NCBI GenBank assembly: GCA_947503575.1
Contig: CANNDZ010000001.1
Location: 248,001-312,000 of the forward strand
DNA length: 64,000 bases
DNA from: an uncultured Kordiimonas sp.
GTDB lineage: Bacteria > Pseudomonadota > Alphaproteobacteria > Sphingomonadales > Kordiimonadaceae
Direction: 5' to 3'
Of this stretch, positions 16,671-25,243 are shown in pieces. The position numbers were made by a program, and so were the translations under genes. Every line of letters starts with the position of its first letter. Position 1 is the first letter of the stretch. The notes beneath the pieces are model-generated. The model searched no databases. It was given only the letters and a program-made list of their open reading frames with translations, and was not told the DNA's origin.

Positions 16671-18119
16671 ATGTTGGATCTGCGCCCGGTCTTATATACC
16701 TTGGGCTCGCTGGTGCTGATGCTTGCGGGCGGTATGTTTGTGCCGGTATTGTTCGACCTTCTCGCAGGCAACCAGGACTGGGAAATCTTTGTGCTGGCCG
16801 CTTTTTTGTCCGCCAGCGTAGGCGGCATGTTTATGCTGGCCAACCGGGGGACCGGGGATGCCCTAAACCTGCGGCAAGCCTTTCTGTTGACGTTCCTTGC
16901 CTGGTCTATGCTACCGGCGTTCGCGGCGTTACCGCTTGCTTTTTCGGAGCTCAATCTGAGCTACACAGATGCCTACTTCGAGGCCATGAGCGGCCTGACA
17001 ACAACAGGGTCCACCATCATTACAGGGCTTGATACCGCGCCACCCGGCATATTGATATGGCGGGCTTTGCTGCAATGGTTTGGCGGTATCGGTATTGTGG
17101 TTATGGCGGTTGCTGTATTGCCTATGCTGCAGGTTGGCGGGATGCAGGTTTTTAAGGCTGAAAGCTTTGATACAGTTGAAAAAATCCTGCCTCGGGCTGG
17201 TCAGATATCCGGCGTAATCAGTGGCGTATATGTTGCGCTGACAGCGCTATGCATGTTCGCCTATTTGGTCGCTGGTATGGGGGCGTTTGACGCGCTTGCC
17301 CATGCCATGACAACCATTGCAACTGGTGGCTTTTCAACGTCAGACGCCTCCATGGGCAAGTTTGACAGTTTCAGCATCGACATGTTGGCAACCATTTTCA
17401 TGATTGTGGGCTCAATTCCGTTCATCCTGTATTTGCAGGTTCTACGCGGAAAACCCCTAGCCTTGTGGCGAGATGAACAGGTTCGCGGGTTCCTGCAACT
17501 GGTTCTTTTTCTGTCCGTTTCGGTGGTTACGTGGCTCATGGTCTGGAAGGGGTTTTCCCTGCCGGAAGCCATCCGTTTCGGCATCTTCAATATTATCTCA
17601 ATCCTTACCGGCACCGGATATTCCACCATTGACTACAGCCAGTGGGGTAGCTTTTCGGCAACCCTATTTTTCATGGTAATGTTCATTGGTGGGTGTGCCG
17701 GGTCGACCAGTTGCGGGATCAAAGTGTTCCGTTTTCAGGTGTTGCTCAAATCCATGAAAAGCTGGATTGATCATATTCTACAACCAAACGGCGTTTTTAT
17801 CGCGCGGTACAACGGCAGGCCGATCCCAGACGATGTCCGCAACTCTGTCATGAGCTTTCTGACGCTGTTTATGGCCACATTTCTCCTGCTGTCCCTTGCC
17901 ATTGCAACCACGGGCGTGGACTGGATTACCGCCTTCTCCAGCGCAGGCACGGCCCTGGCAAATGTTGGGCCCGGCCTTGGTGAAGATGTGGGGCCTGCTG
18001 GCACGTTTGGCGGCCTCAACAATGCTGCCAAATGGCTGATGTCCCTTGGTATGCTTATTGGTCGCCTGGAGCTTTTTTCTGTGCTTGTTTTGCTTTCACC
18101 CCGTTTCTGGCGCGCTTGA
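16671..18119 (+). CDS. trkH: TrkH family potassium uptake protein
   Basis: A 482-residue membrane transporter, the K+-conducting subunit of the Trk system. It has the four membrane-pore-membrane repeats; the pore loops with their filter glycines are visible at SGLTTTGSTIITGL, TTIATGGFSTSDASM, ILTGTGYSTIDYSQW and ANVGPGLGEDVGPAG. The conserved WFGGIGIVVMAVAVLP and FIGGCAGSTSCGIKVFR are also present. It normally works with the cytoplasmic NAD-binding subunit TrkA, which is not in this window. It begins 7 bases after apaG, so probably shares its transcript. Confidence 0.95.
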   Translation: MLDLRPVLYTLGSLVLMLAGGMFVPVLFDLLAGNQDWEIFVLAAFLSASVGGMFMLANRGTGDALNLRQAFLLTFLAWSMLPAFAALPLAFSELNLSYTDAYFEAMSGLTTTGSTIITGLDTAPPGILIWRALLQWFGGIGIVVMAVAVLPMLQVGGMQVFKAESFDTVEKILPRAGQISGVISGVYVALTALCMFAYLVAGMGAFDALAHAMTTIATGGFSTSDASMGKFDSFSIDMLATIFMIVGSIPFILYLQVLRGKPLALWRDEQVRGFLQLVLFLSVSVVTWLMVWKGFSLPEAIRFGIFNIISILTGTGYSTIDYSQWGSFSATLFFMVMFIGGCAGSTSCGIKVFRFQVLLKSMKSWIDHILQPNGVFIARYNGRPIPDDVRNSVMSFLTLFMATFLLLSLAIATTGVDWITAFSSAGTALANVGPGLGEDVGPAGTFGGLNNAAKWLMSLGMLIGRLELFSVLVLLSPRFWRA

Positions 18120-18192
18120 TTGTTGATCCTGGTTGCGCACACCGCCGTAAACCGTTCAAGCAACATTCATACAAACGGCCTAAAGTAGACCA

Positions 18193-19035
18193 ATGAAATA
18201 TATATTCATCATCGCGGCGTTTCTGTGCGCCTCCGGTGCCCATGCAGACGCCAGTCTACCGGGTTGGGCGGCCTACGTGGCGGGTGACTTTATCACCTCA
18301 CGCAGCGAGGCTCACAAAAGCGGTGTCGCATCCAACAATGCGGATGCCTTTGCATTGGCTTGCCGGTCTGGCTTGGTGGTTGGCGGGTTTCTGGAAACGG
18401 GGAAGGCGGCAGTAAAAAGCCTTCATCGTGCCTTAAAAGACTGCGAAAAAGCGCTTGCCATCAACCCAGATAATTACGTGGCTGGCCTTAGTCACGCCAT
18501 TGCTATTGGTTTTGAAGGGTTAAGGCTGAGGAAGGCGTCGTATGCCAGGGCATCAAAGCGCGAAATTGAACGGCTGATAGACAAATACCCCCAAAACGCC
18601 TTGGCTCTGGGCGCATTGGCCGGTTGGCACGCAGCCGTGGTGCGTGAAGGGTGGTTCGCACAGGTGTTTTTGGGGGGCAGCAAACGCCGGGCTGATACGC
18701 TGTATGCAGCAGCGATGGAGCTACCAAATGCTGAACTGCCGCTTGTCTATGAATATATAAGGTTTCTTGCCGCTAACAATACAATAGACCAACAGCGCGC
18801 CGCTGACCTTGTCAGGCGCTCCGTCAAGAAGGGCGCTAATGATGGCTTTGATGCTCTGTTGCTGGAACGCTGTACGGCTATTCTGCAGGCGATTGGCACA
18901 CAATCCAGAAAACAGATCCGTGCCAGTGTGGCGGCAGCAACCCCCTTTTATGGTATTGATACATGGGGGCGAACACGCGTGACACAAATTGAAGCATACC
19001 CGCTGCGCAAAAGGACAAGCACTTCCGATGACTAA
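18193..19035 (+). CDS. periplasmic TPR-like protein
   Basis: A 280-residue protein with a clear signal peptide (MKYIFIIAAFLCASGAHADA). The mature part is helical with TPR-like pairs, for example VKSLHRALKDCEKALAINPD followed by RASKREIERLIDKYPQNALAL. I do not recognise a specific family. It starts 73 bases after trkH, and its stop overlaps the start of the cytochrome b561 gene by 8 bases, so it is probably the first gene of a four-gene run with b561 and two YceI proteins. Confidence 0.75.
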   Translation: MKYIFIIAAFLCASGAHADASLPGWAAYVAGDFITSRSEAHKSGVASNNADAFALACRSGLVVGGFLETGKAAVKSLHRALKDCEKALAINPDNYVAGLSHAIAIGFEGLRLRKASYARASKREIERLIDKYPQNALALGALAGWHAAVVREGWFAQVFLGGSKRRADTLYAAAMELPNAELPLVYEYIRFLAANNTIDQQRAADLVRRSVKKGANDGFDALLLERCTAILQAIGTQSRKQIRASVAAATPFYGIDTWGRTRVTQIEAYPLRKRTSTSDD

Positions 19036-19612
19036 GCTTTTGCAACAAAGTAACCGCTATTCCGCCGTGGCAATTGCGCTCCACTGGCTCATAGCTGCCT
19101 GCTTTATAGGGCTGTTGACGGTGGGGTTTATAATGACGCACTTGGAGGATGATACGCTGTCGCTCAAATTTACCCTGTATCAATGGCACAAGTCCTTTGG
19201 CGTGACGCTATTGTTGCTGACCCTCGTACGTATTATGTGGCGTTTGACCAATGTGCCGCCGCCACCACTTAATGAAGGTTGGCAGGCCAATGCATCTTTG
19301 GTCGCACATGGTTTACTGTATGTATTAACGCTGCTTATCCCGCTTGCCGGTTGGGCGATGGTGTCAGCGTCTCCGTGGAATATTCCGACCGTGTTATATG
19401 GTGTTATCCCCTGGCCACACCTGCCGTATTTGCCTGACCTTGCGGACAAACAGAGTGCAGAAGCTGTTTTAAAGCTTACCCATAAAACGCTGGCCTATTT
19501 TGCTGCCAGCCTTGCGGTTTTGCATGGTGCCGCTGCGTTCAGGCACCATTTCTTACTGAAAGATAAAACCCTTATGAGAATGATCCCGCCCCGGAAAGGG
19601 CCCACATCATGA
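19028..19612 (+). CDS. cytochrome b561 family protein
   Basis: A 194-residue inner-membrane protein with four hydrophobic helices and the diheme b561 histidines: YSAVAIALHWLIAACF in helix 1, YQWHKSFGVTLLLLTLVRIMWRL in helix 2, then LVAHGLLYVLTLLIPLAGW and LKLTHKTLAYFAASLAVLHG. These proteins move electrons across the membrane, usually between quinol and a periplasmic acceptor. ATG 19028 overlaps the preceding stop; a further upstream ATG would add 13 unconvincing residues. The coupled yceI genes downstream match the E. coli yceJ-yceI pairing. Confidence 0.92.
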   Translation: MTKLLQQSNRYSAVAIALHWLIAACFIGLLTVGFIMTHLEDDTLSLKFTLYQWHKSFGVTLLLLTLVRIMWRLTNVPPPPLNEGWQANASLVAHGLLYVLTLLIPLAGWAMVSASPWNIPTVLYGVIPWPHLPYLPDLADKQSAEAVLKLTHKTLAYFAASLAVLHGAAAFRHHFLLKDKTLMRMIPPRKGPTS

Positions 19613-20193
19613 CACACAAGTTTTTCCGGCATGGCATCAGCTGCTTTTTTGTGATTCTGGGCCTTATAACAGCAGCAGCGCCGGTTCGGGCAGATACTTG
19701 GATTGTCGAACCAGACAGCAGCAAAATTGTGTTTTCTGGCACTCAGACAGGAAACCGGTTTGAAGGGCAGTTCAATACATTTGATGCTGATATTCGTTTT
19801 GACCCCTCTGCATCCGAAAACGCCCACGTGCGCGCTGTGATCAAAGCAGGGTCAGCCATAACTGGTGACACACAACGGGACGAAGCCATGCGCGGCAAAG
19901 ACTGGTTCGCGGTGTCGGTGTTTCCAGATATCGTGTTTGAAGCGACCGGCTTCAGAAAAGATGGTGAAACGAGCTACACCGCCGCAGGCACCTTGACTGT
20001 ACTAGGGGTGGAATACCCCTTCACCTTACCGTTTGACCTAACGATCAAAGAGCAGACTGCTACAATGAACGCTGAGTTCAACCTGAACCGCCAAGACATT
20101 GGTATTGGCACGGGGGCCTGGTCTGAAGGCAAATGGGTAGGGCTTGATGTCACCATGAAAATCCGGGTCGTCGCTAAAAGGAAAGCCCCATGA
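19609..20193 (+). CDS. YceI family periplasmic lipid-binding-like protein
   Basis: A 194-residue YceI protein with a signal peptide ending near APVRADTW. The lipocalin-like barrel is seen in IVEPDSSKIVFSGTQTGNRF, FDADIRFDPSASENAHVRAV, RDEAMRGKDWFAVSVFPDIV and AAGTLTVLGVEYPFTLPFDL. Members bind polyisoprenoids such as ubiquinone-like lipids in a long hydrophobic pocket. It overlaps the b561 gene by four bases and the next yceI gene by four, so all three are co-translated; a quinone-carrier partner for the b561 heme protein is a reasonable inference. Confidence 0.92.
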   Translation: MTHKFFRHGISCFFVILGLITAAAPVRADTWIVEPDSSKIVFSGTQTGNRFEGQFNTFDADIRFDPSASENAHVRAVIKAGSAITGDTQRDEAMRGKDWFAVSVFPDIVFEATGFRKDGETSYTAAGTLTVLGVEYPFTLPFDLTIKEQTATMNAEFNLNRQDIGIGTGAWSEGKWVGLDVTMKIRVVAKRKAP

Positions 20194-20825
20194 AACAAAG
20201 GCTACCGATACCAAGGTTTATACTAGTGGCGGCGGCGTTTACCGTCCTTTCTGCCTGCGCGACGGTGGCTTCCATCGTTTACCCCTTGAATGAAAACGCT
20301 GATCGGGCACGAGCGGGTGCGTATATCCTGGATGATGACCATGCCAGCGTTTTATTCAGTGTGAACCACTTTGGTTTTTCCATGTTTAGAGGCCGTTTTG
20401 ATACGCTTTCAGGTTCTCTGGACCTGGATACAGACACACCGGAAAACAGTGCTTTTGTGGTTGAAGTAGATATCACCAGTTTGCACACCGGCGCGCCAGA
20501 ACTGGATGAAAAGCTGTTTATGCCCAGCATGTTTGACGTTACAGAACACCCCACAGCCCGCTTTGTATCAGGTTCTATTACGCGGACGTCAGACAATGAT
20601 GCCCTTGTTGAAGGAGTTCTAACTATCAATCAGGTTTCACAACCTGTGCAGCTTGCTGCGCGCTTTATTGGCAGTGGCAAAAACCCATTGTCTGGCAGAC
20701 AAACTATCGGGTTTAGTGCTACGGGCACCATAAAGCGCTCAGACTTTGGCCTGAACGAATGGCTGCCCTTCGTCGGCGATGACGTTACCCTTGAGATGGA
20801 TGTCGAGTTTGCGGAAAAACGCTAG
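20190..20825 (+). CDS. YceI family lipoprotein
   Basis: A second YceI-domain protein, 211 residues, with a lipoprotein signal: the hydrophobic segment ends in LSAC, so Cys would be lipidated. The barrel is seen in YILDDDHASVLFSVNHFGFS, MFRGRFDTLSGSLDLDTD, LDEKLFMPSMFDVTEHPTAR and GTIKRSDFGLNEWLPFVGDD. It is closer to the canonical YceI consensus than the upstream copy, so the pair is not a recent duplication. One copy is soluble and one membrane-tethered, which suggests a relay rather than redundancy. Confidence 0.9.
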   Translation: MKQRLPIPRFILVAAAFTVLSACATVASIVYPLNENADRARAGAYILDDDHASVLFSVNHFGFSMFRGRFDTLSGSLDLDTDTPENSAFVVEVDITSLHTGAPELDEKLFMPSMFDVTEHPTARFVSGSITRTSDNDALVEGVLTINQVSQPVQLAARFIGSGKNPLSGRQTIGFSATGTIKRSDFGLNEWLPFVGDDVTLEMDVEFAEKR

Positions 20826-21235
20826 TCGACAGTTTTCTGCCGCGCCGCAATGCCGCGCTCGATAGCTGCTGCGGTTAGCCTGTCTACATTCAGATAATGG
20901 CGGAACATTTCAAGTAGGCGGAGCTCTTCCTGCGTCAAATTGCTGTCAGAAGCAGCAACCTCACACGCCAACGCATAAACAAGGTCATAATGCGTTTCCG
21001 GCACGGCTTCTTCAATCAGCCCCAGCACGGCATCCAGGCCCTCTTCGCTTTGCAGTAGCTGGGTGCATGTTTCAGTGTCCGTGCGAAGCCGCTCAATATT
21101 ATAACCACGGAAGGCGGGCAAATACCCAACAAGGCCCGTCATGCGTGTCAGCTCTGTATCTGTCATCACGTCATCCGACGCTGAGACAGTTACCATTGTA
21201 TAGACGAGGGCGGTTTCCGGGCTGATCGTTGACAT
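20822..21235 (-). CDS. TerB-like tellurite resistance domain protein
   Basis: A 137-residue all-helical protein. Features of the TerB family are SASDDVMTDTELTRMTGLVG, GLIEEAVPETHYDLVYALAC and VAASDSNLTQEELRLLEMF with its acidic calcium/metal-site-like DxN/T-E pattern. An AGGAGA lies just upstream of the ATG. TerB domains appear in many stress contexts; tellurite resistance should not be assumed because no other ter genes are near. Its stop overlaps the end of the convergent yceI gene. Confidence 0.82.
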   Translation of the reverse strand: MSTISPETALVYTMVTVSASDDVMTDTELTRMTGLVGYLPAFRGYNIERLRTDTETCTQLLQSEEGLDAVLGLIEEAVPETHYDLVYALACEVAASDSNLTQEELRLLEMFRHYLNVDRLTAAAIERGIAARQKTVD

Positions 21236-21321
21236 GGGCTTCTCCTTATTCGGCGACCCTAATTTGGCCCGCTTGCAGACACAAGGGAAATAGCGGTCGC
21301 CGCGTTAAAAACTGTGGGCTT

Positions 21322-22260
21322 TTAAAAAAAACCGAATCGGCGTTTGGGGATTGGTGTGTCTGGCGTTTGAAAATAGGTGCACTCGTCACGTGTTTGAACC
21401 AGGCCAAATCGCAGCCACACGTCAGCGATACTTTTTTGGTTTTCCGCGTCTGCGGCTTCAAAAACTGCGCGGTGCACACCAAAGCAGTAAACATCCGCCC
21501 GGTCGAGAACAGGAAGCAGCTCCCTGAGCTTTTTCGGGTCCTGGGCCGCACTTCTGAACAAAGTTACCTGAGGGCGGCTGCGGGTCACATAAAGCGCACC
21601 AAGAAGGCCCGGTTTTGATAACAGATATGCGAAATAGAAATAGAACTCCGTATAATTACCGCTTTCCGTGAAGAAAACCTGAAACGGTTTCTTCTCGCGG
21701 GTTTCAACATCGCTGATAAGCGCACACACAGCCTTTGTTGACATTAAAAACGGCGTGGCTGTGGGCATGGCCTCAAGATCAGGGCCAGGGCCTGCAACGC
21801 CAAAATACTGGCAGGCATTGTCAAACTTGCTGCGGAATTTTTCATTGAAGCTGTACCTGTGTGTTTTCAAGCGACCGTCTGCAGCAATAAATGTCGTGAT
21901 CTCGACGGGTCGGATAAAGTGGTTTTTACTATCAAGGACAAGAAACTGCGGAGACAACACATGGCGGGCCGCCAGAAGTTTAAGCGACTGCTGGCTCCGC
22001 CAATCGGTGCGGTCCAGTTTTCCGCCGGCAACATTTTTGCCGTCCATGAGTTGGGCGCGCGGTGCCGCAGGGCCAAGCTCCGGTACTATTTTCTGCTCAA
22101 AAAACTGTTCAAAAGCGCGGAAGTTCTGGTCATTTACCACATAGATTATGTGTGAAAAAACATCTGGCGCAAACAGACGGATCGACCGCGCCTGCAGCTC
22201 CAACATCTTAAGTTCGCCGGTAAAACCCACCACAACAAGGTCTAACTGTTTGTTTGTCAT
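21322..22260 (-). CDS. DUF6492 family (glycosyltransferase-like) protein
   Basis: A 312-residue cytoplasmic protein with a glycosyltransferase-like N-terminus (LDLVVVGFTGELKMLELQAR), a mid segment QFLVLDSKNHFIRPVEITTF in which DSKNHF takes the place of a DxD-like metal site, and HRYSFNEKFRSKFDNACQYF. This fits DUF6492, proteins often found near polysaccharide genes. Here it is instead coupled by a 4-base overlap (ATGA) to the end of a DinG-type helicase gene, an unexpected partner. Function unknown. Confidence 0.72.
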   Translation of the reverse strand: MTNKQLDLVVVGFTGELKMLELQARSIRLFAPDVFSHIIYVVNDQNFRAFEQFFEQKIVPELGPAAPRAQLMDGKNVAGGKLDRTDWRSQQSLKLLAARHVLSPQFLVLDSKNHFIRPVEITTFIAADGRLKTHRYSFNEKFRSKFDNACQYFGVAGPGPDLEAMPTATPFLMSTKAVCALISDVETREKKPFQVFFTESGNYTEFYFYFAYLLSKPGLLGALYVTRSRPQVTLFRSAAQDPKKLRELLPVLDRADVYCFGVHRAVFEAADAENQKSIADVWLRFGLVQTRDECTYFQTPDTPIPKRRFGFF

Positions 22261-25061
22261 GATTGAGGCTCAGCGGAGAAAAACGCACGAATGTGCCCCA
22301 GCGCCTCGCTTAGACCAACTCGATCAACGGTCACACCAGGCGGAAAAGCATCCAGCAGCCGGGTGGGCGTTTGCCCGTCCAGCATAACAAAAATACCGCG
22401 GTCATCTGCGCGGCGGACTAACCGGCCATAAGCTTGAGACAGCTTCAAGCGGGTCAGCATCTCATCATAGGCCCGGCCGCCGAAAGCAGCGCGGCGCGCC
22501 TTATGCAGCAAAGTGGGGCGCGGCCACGGCACACGATCAAAAACAATCAGTCGCAGGCTGTCGCCCGGCACATCAACGCCGTCCCGTACAGCATCTGTGC
22601 CCAGAAGGCAGGCATCGTTTTCATCCCTGAAAATATCAACCAGTGTTGCGGTGTCCACAGGGTCAACGTGCTGACCATAAAGCGGCAGCCCTGCGGCTTC
22701 CAGATCCGCCGCGATATGATGATAGGTGGCGCGTAAGCGGCTTATGGCTGTAAAAAGGCCAAGGGCACCGCCCCCCGATGCGAGAAACAGCTCCCGGTAA
22801 GCAGCACCAACCTGCAAAGGGTCCGCTTTGTTAACGTCGCCAATGATAAGCACCTTGGTTTGGCCCGCATAGTCAAACGGCGACGCAACACCGAGCCTTT
22901 TGGGCGGTACCGTAAGATGTTGAGCACCGGTGCGCATATCGGCAGATGACCAGTCATCAGCATGGCCCGCCTTGTCGCGCAGGGTCGCGGATGTAATGAG
23001 CGCACCGTGGGTGCTCGCCAGCACCACCTCGGCGAAAGGTTTGGTTGGGTCGACAAAATGGCGGCAATAAGCCACATCGCGCTCGCGCCCGTCAAAGCGG
23101 TCCACCTCAAGCCAATCAACAAACTCGTCAGGCGCGGGGCTGCCAAAGCTTTCTGCCATGCTGGCCCACAAGCCAACCGTATCGGCGCGCAGCTTCAGGG
23201 ACCGAGCTGACGCCTCGAGCCGCCCGCGTGTGCTGCTCTCCAAAGTCTCGCTTTCTTCATCCAATTTAATCGCCAAAGCCGCAGCGAGGGCCGCCATTGG
23301 TTTCGATAGCGTAATGAATGCCTCTGCCAGGCTGTGGGCAGCAGGGGCCAGGCCATCAATAGGGTCTGTTACTGGTGCTTCAATACCATGCGGGCCACCT
23401 GCATTTGTGCGCGCCAGCACCTGAGCGCGCGCCAGCATCAAAAAGCTTTCAAACCGTGTCATGGCAGCGGCGCCCGTGACACGACCAAGCCAGTTATCCG
23501 AGGGCAGTATGCGGGCGGCCTCAAGAACTTCATCCATCAGGGCGCGGCATTGCATATCGTCTGCGACAAGTTCTTCCAGCCGCGACTTGAGGCCCCGTGC
23601 GCGGGTGCTGCCACCCGATTCCTTGCCCCGTATCCAGCGCCGCAACTCTGCGCCTTCAAGGCCGGAAAGGCGGACGGAAAAAGCACTGTCTGCTGCCTCA
23701 AACACATGGTGGCCTTCGTCAAAAACCAAGCGGCGCGGCAGGTCCGGGTCGTCGCCTCGCGTCGCTGCCTGCGTAACTACCAGTGCATGATTTGCAACCA
23801 CAAGGTCGGCATGCTTGGCCTTGCGCACGGTTTTTTCGATGAAACACTTCCTGAAATGCGCGCAGGCAGAATAAAGGCATTCGCCCCGGCGGTCAGTTAG
23901 CCCCGCAATGCGGCCAATACCAAAATGAGCCCCCAGCCAGCTTGGGAAATCACCGCCAATCATATCGCCGTCACGGGTAAAACGCGCCCAGCGCACTACC
24001 AAACCAACCAGCACCCGGTCCCGGTCAATACCGCGGGGGCCGCTTTTTGACCCGGTATTCATAGAAGCGCGCATCATCACAGCACGCAGTGTTTCTTCAA
24101 TGTTCAGCAAACAAGCGTAATTTTCGCGCCCTTTGCGAATGACAGCTCGCTTTGCCTTGATTTTTGGGTCCGGGTACAAACGCGACAGTTCCTGATCAAG
24201 CTGCCGTTGCAGGTTTTTGGTATATGTCGATAGCCAGACCGGACCCTCGTTTTTTTCAGCCCACAGGCTCGCAGGCGCAATATAGCCCAACGTTTTACCA
24301 GTGCCTGTACCGCCTTCCAGCAATTGCAGGTTTGGGCTTTCCGCCACCTCTCGCGGCCGGAATGCATGCGTTGCGGCGGCGGCAAAACGTTGCTGACCCT
24401 CACGGGTTTCAGATCCTTCTCCCAAAAGTTCTGCGAGGCGACTTTGGCTATCTGCTGCCTCTACGGGCTCATCACCAGGCGGCGGCGGCGGCGCACCATC
24501 TTCCCATTCCCGAAGGGCGGACCAAACCGACAAGCCGTCCTCGCGGCTATGGTCCGGATATGCGTCCAGTGACTTGAGAACAAGTGGCCCCCACAGCCAC
24601 CCAGCGCGCGCCATCATCATGGCCACCTTGCCCGCGCCCGCGCGGTAACGGTAGGTTTGCGCCGTCGGGTCTTGTAACAGTCGTTCAGAAATGGCCTGTA
24701 TTGCCAAACAGTCATCTTCTGTATTGCCACTCTGCACGTCCAGCGTGAGCGCATTGGCAAGGCCGCCAACGGTTGGCAGGCAATAGCGCGCAGGCCGGAT
24801 AAACGCGAAAAGCTCAAGAACATCGTAGGCGGCTAATCCCGGAAGCCCCAAACGGCGCGCAACCTGTACCCGGTTGACCAAAATGTGTGGATGACGGCTT
24901 AATTCATCGGCGGCTTCATCCAATGACAGAGCCTCGAAGGTGCCGTCCGTCGTTAGGATCGTTGCAGAAGTAACACCAACAACAGCGACGGGCAGCGCAT
25001 CAAGCGACGCGCTGTCTTTTTCAGCACCAATCAGCAAATCATCAGGGGCATAGTCCGACAT
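22257..25061 (-). CDS. DinG-type ATP-dependent DNA helicase (XPD-like)
   Basis: A 934-residue superfamily 2 helicase. Walker A is GGTGTGKT at about residue 248, the motif II region is FDEGHH near 447, and four cysteines suitable for an iron-sulfur cluster lie between them (YACLL, GECLYSACAHFRKC). Motifs toward the C-terminus include ITSATL, LLGTDAVRDGVDVPG and LSQAYGRLVRRADDRGIF. The first 110 residues resemble the tail of a DnaQ-type exonuclease (YDVLELFAFIRPARYCLPT, then GLANAL) but lack its catalytic acidic residues. DinG enzymes unwind forked DNA, R-loops and G4 structures. ATG 25061 is preferred to 25121 because the domain begins after it. Confidence 0.9.
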   Translation of the reverse strand: MSDYAPDDLLIGAEKDSASLDALPVAVVGVTSATILTTDGTFEALSLDEAADELSRHPHILVNRVQVARRLGLPGLAAYDVLELFAFIRPARYCLPTVGGLANALTLDVQSGNTEDDCLAIQAISERLLQDPTAQTYRYRAGAGKVAMMMARAGWLWGPLVLKSLDAYPDHSREDGLSVWSALREWEDGAPPPPPGDEPVEAADSQSRLAELLGEGSETREGQQRFAAAATHAFRPREVAESPNLQLLEGGTGTGKTLGYIAPASLWAEKNEGPVWLSTYTKNLQRQLDQELSRLYPDPKIKAKRAVIRKGRENYACLLNIEETLRAVMMRASMNTGSKSGPRGIDRDRVLVGLVVRWARFTRDGDMIGGDFPSWLGAHFGIGRIAGLTDRRGECLYSACAHFRKCFIEKTVRKAKHADLVVANHALVVTQAATRGDDPDLPRRLVFDEGHHVFEAADSAFSVRLSGLEGAELRRWIRGKESGGSTRARGLKSRLEELVADDMQCRALMDEVLEAARILPSDNWLGRVTGAAAMTRFESFLMLARAQVLARTNAGGPHGIEAPVTDPIDGLAPAAHSLAEAFITLSKPMAALAAALAIKLDEESETLESSTRGRLEASARSLKLRADTVGLWASMAESFGSPAPDEFVDWLEVDRFDGRERDVAYCRHFVDPTKPFAEVVLASTHGALITSATLRDKAGHADDWSSADMRTGAQHLTVPPKRLGVASPFDYAGQTKVLIIGDVNKADPLQVGAAYRELFLASGGGALGLFTAISRLRATYHHIAADLEAAGLPLYGQHVDPVDTATLVDIFRDENDACLLGTDAVRDGVDVPGDSLRLIVFDRVPWPRPTLLHKARRAAFGGRAYDEMLTRLKLSQAYGRLVRRADDRGIFVMLDGQTPTRLLDAFPPGVTVDRVGLSEALGHIRAFFSAEPQS

Positions 25062-25243
25062 GTGCCGAGCATAGCTTTGTGATGGTAAAAATACAGAGGC
25101 AAAAACATTCAAGCTAATCAAGCGGGTGAAATAGCGTTCGTACGCTAAGTAATCTATAGTGTTTTTCTTGACGCAAGGCCGCAGAATGCATAGGGTCCGC
25201 CGCCTTGATGACTATCTAATTTTCAACCGTAAGAGTGAAGCCC

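Noticed and set aside
21383-21397. CACGTG-centred word resembling parS
   Set aside because: Only the central six bases match; the flanks do not form the TGTTTC/GAAACA arms.
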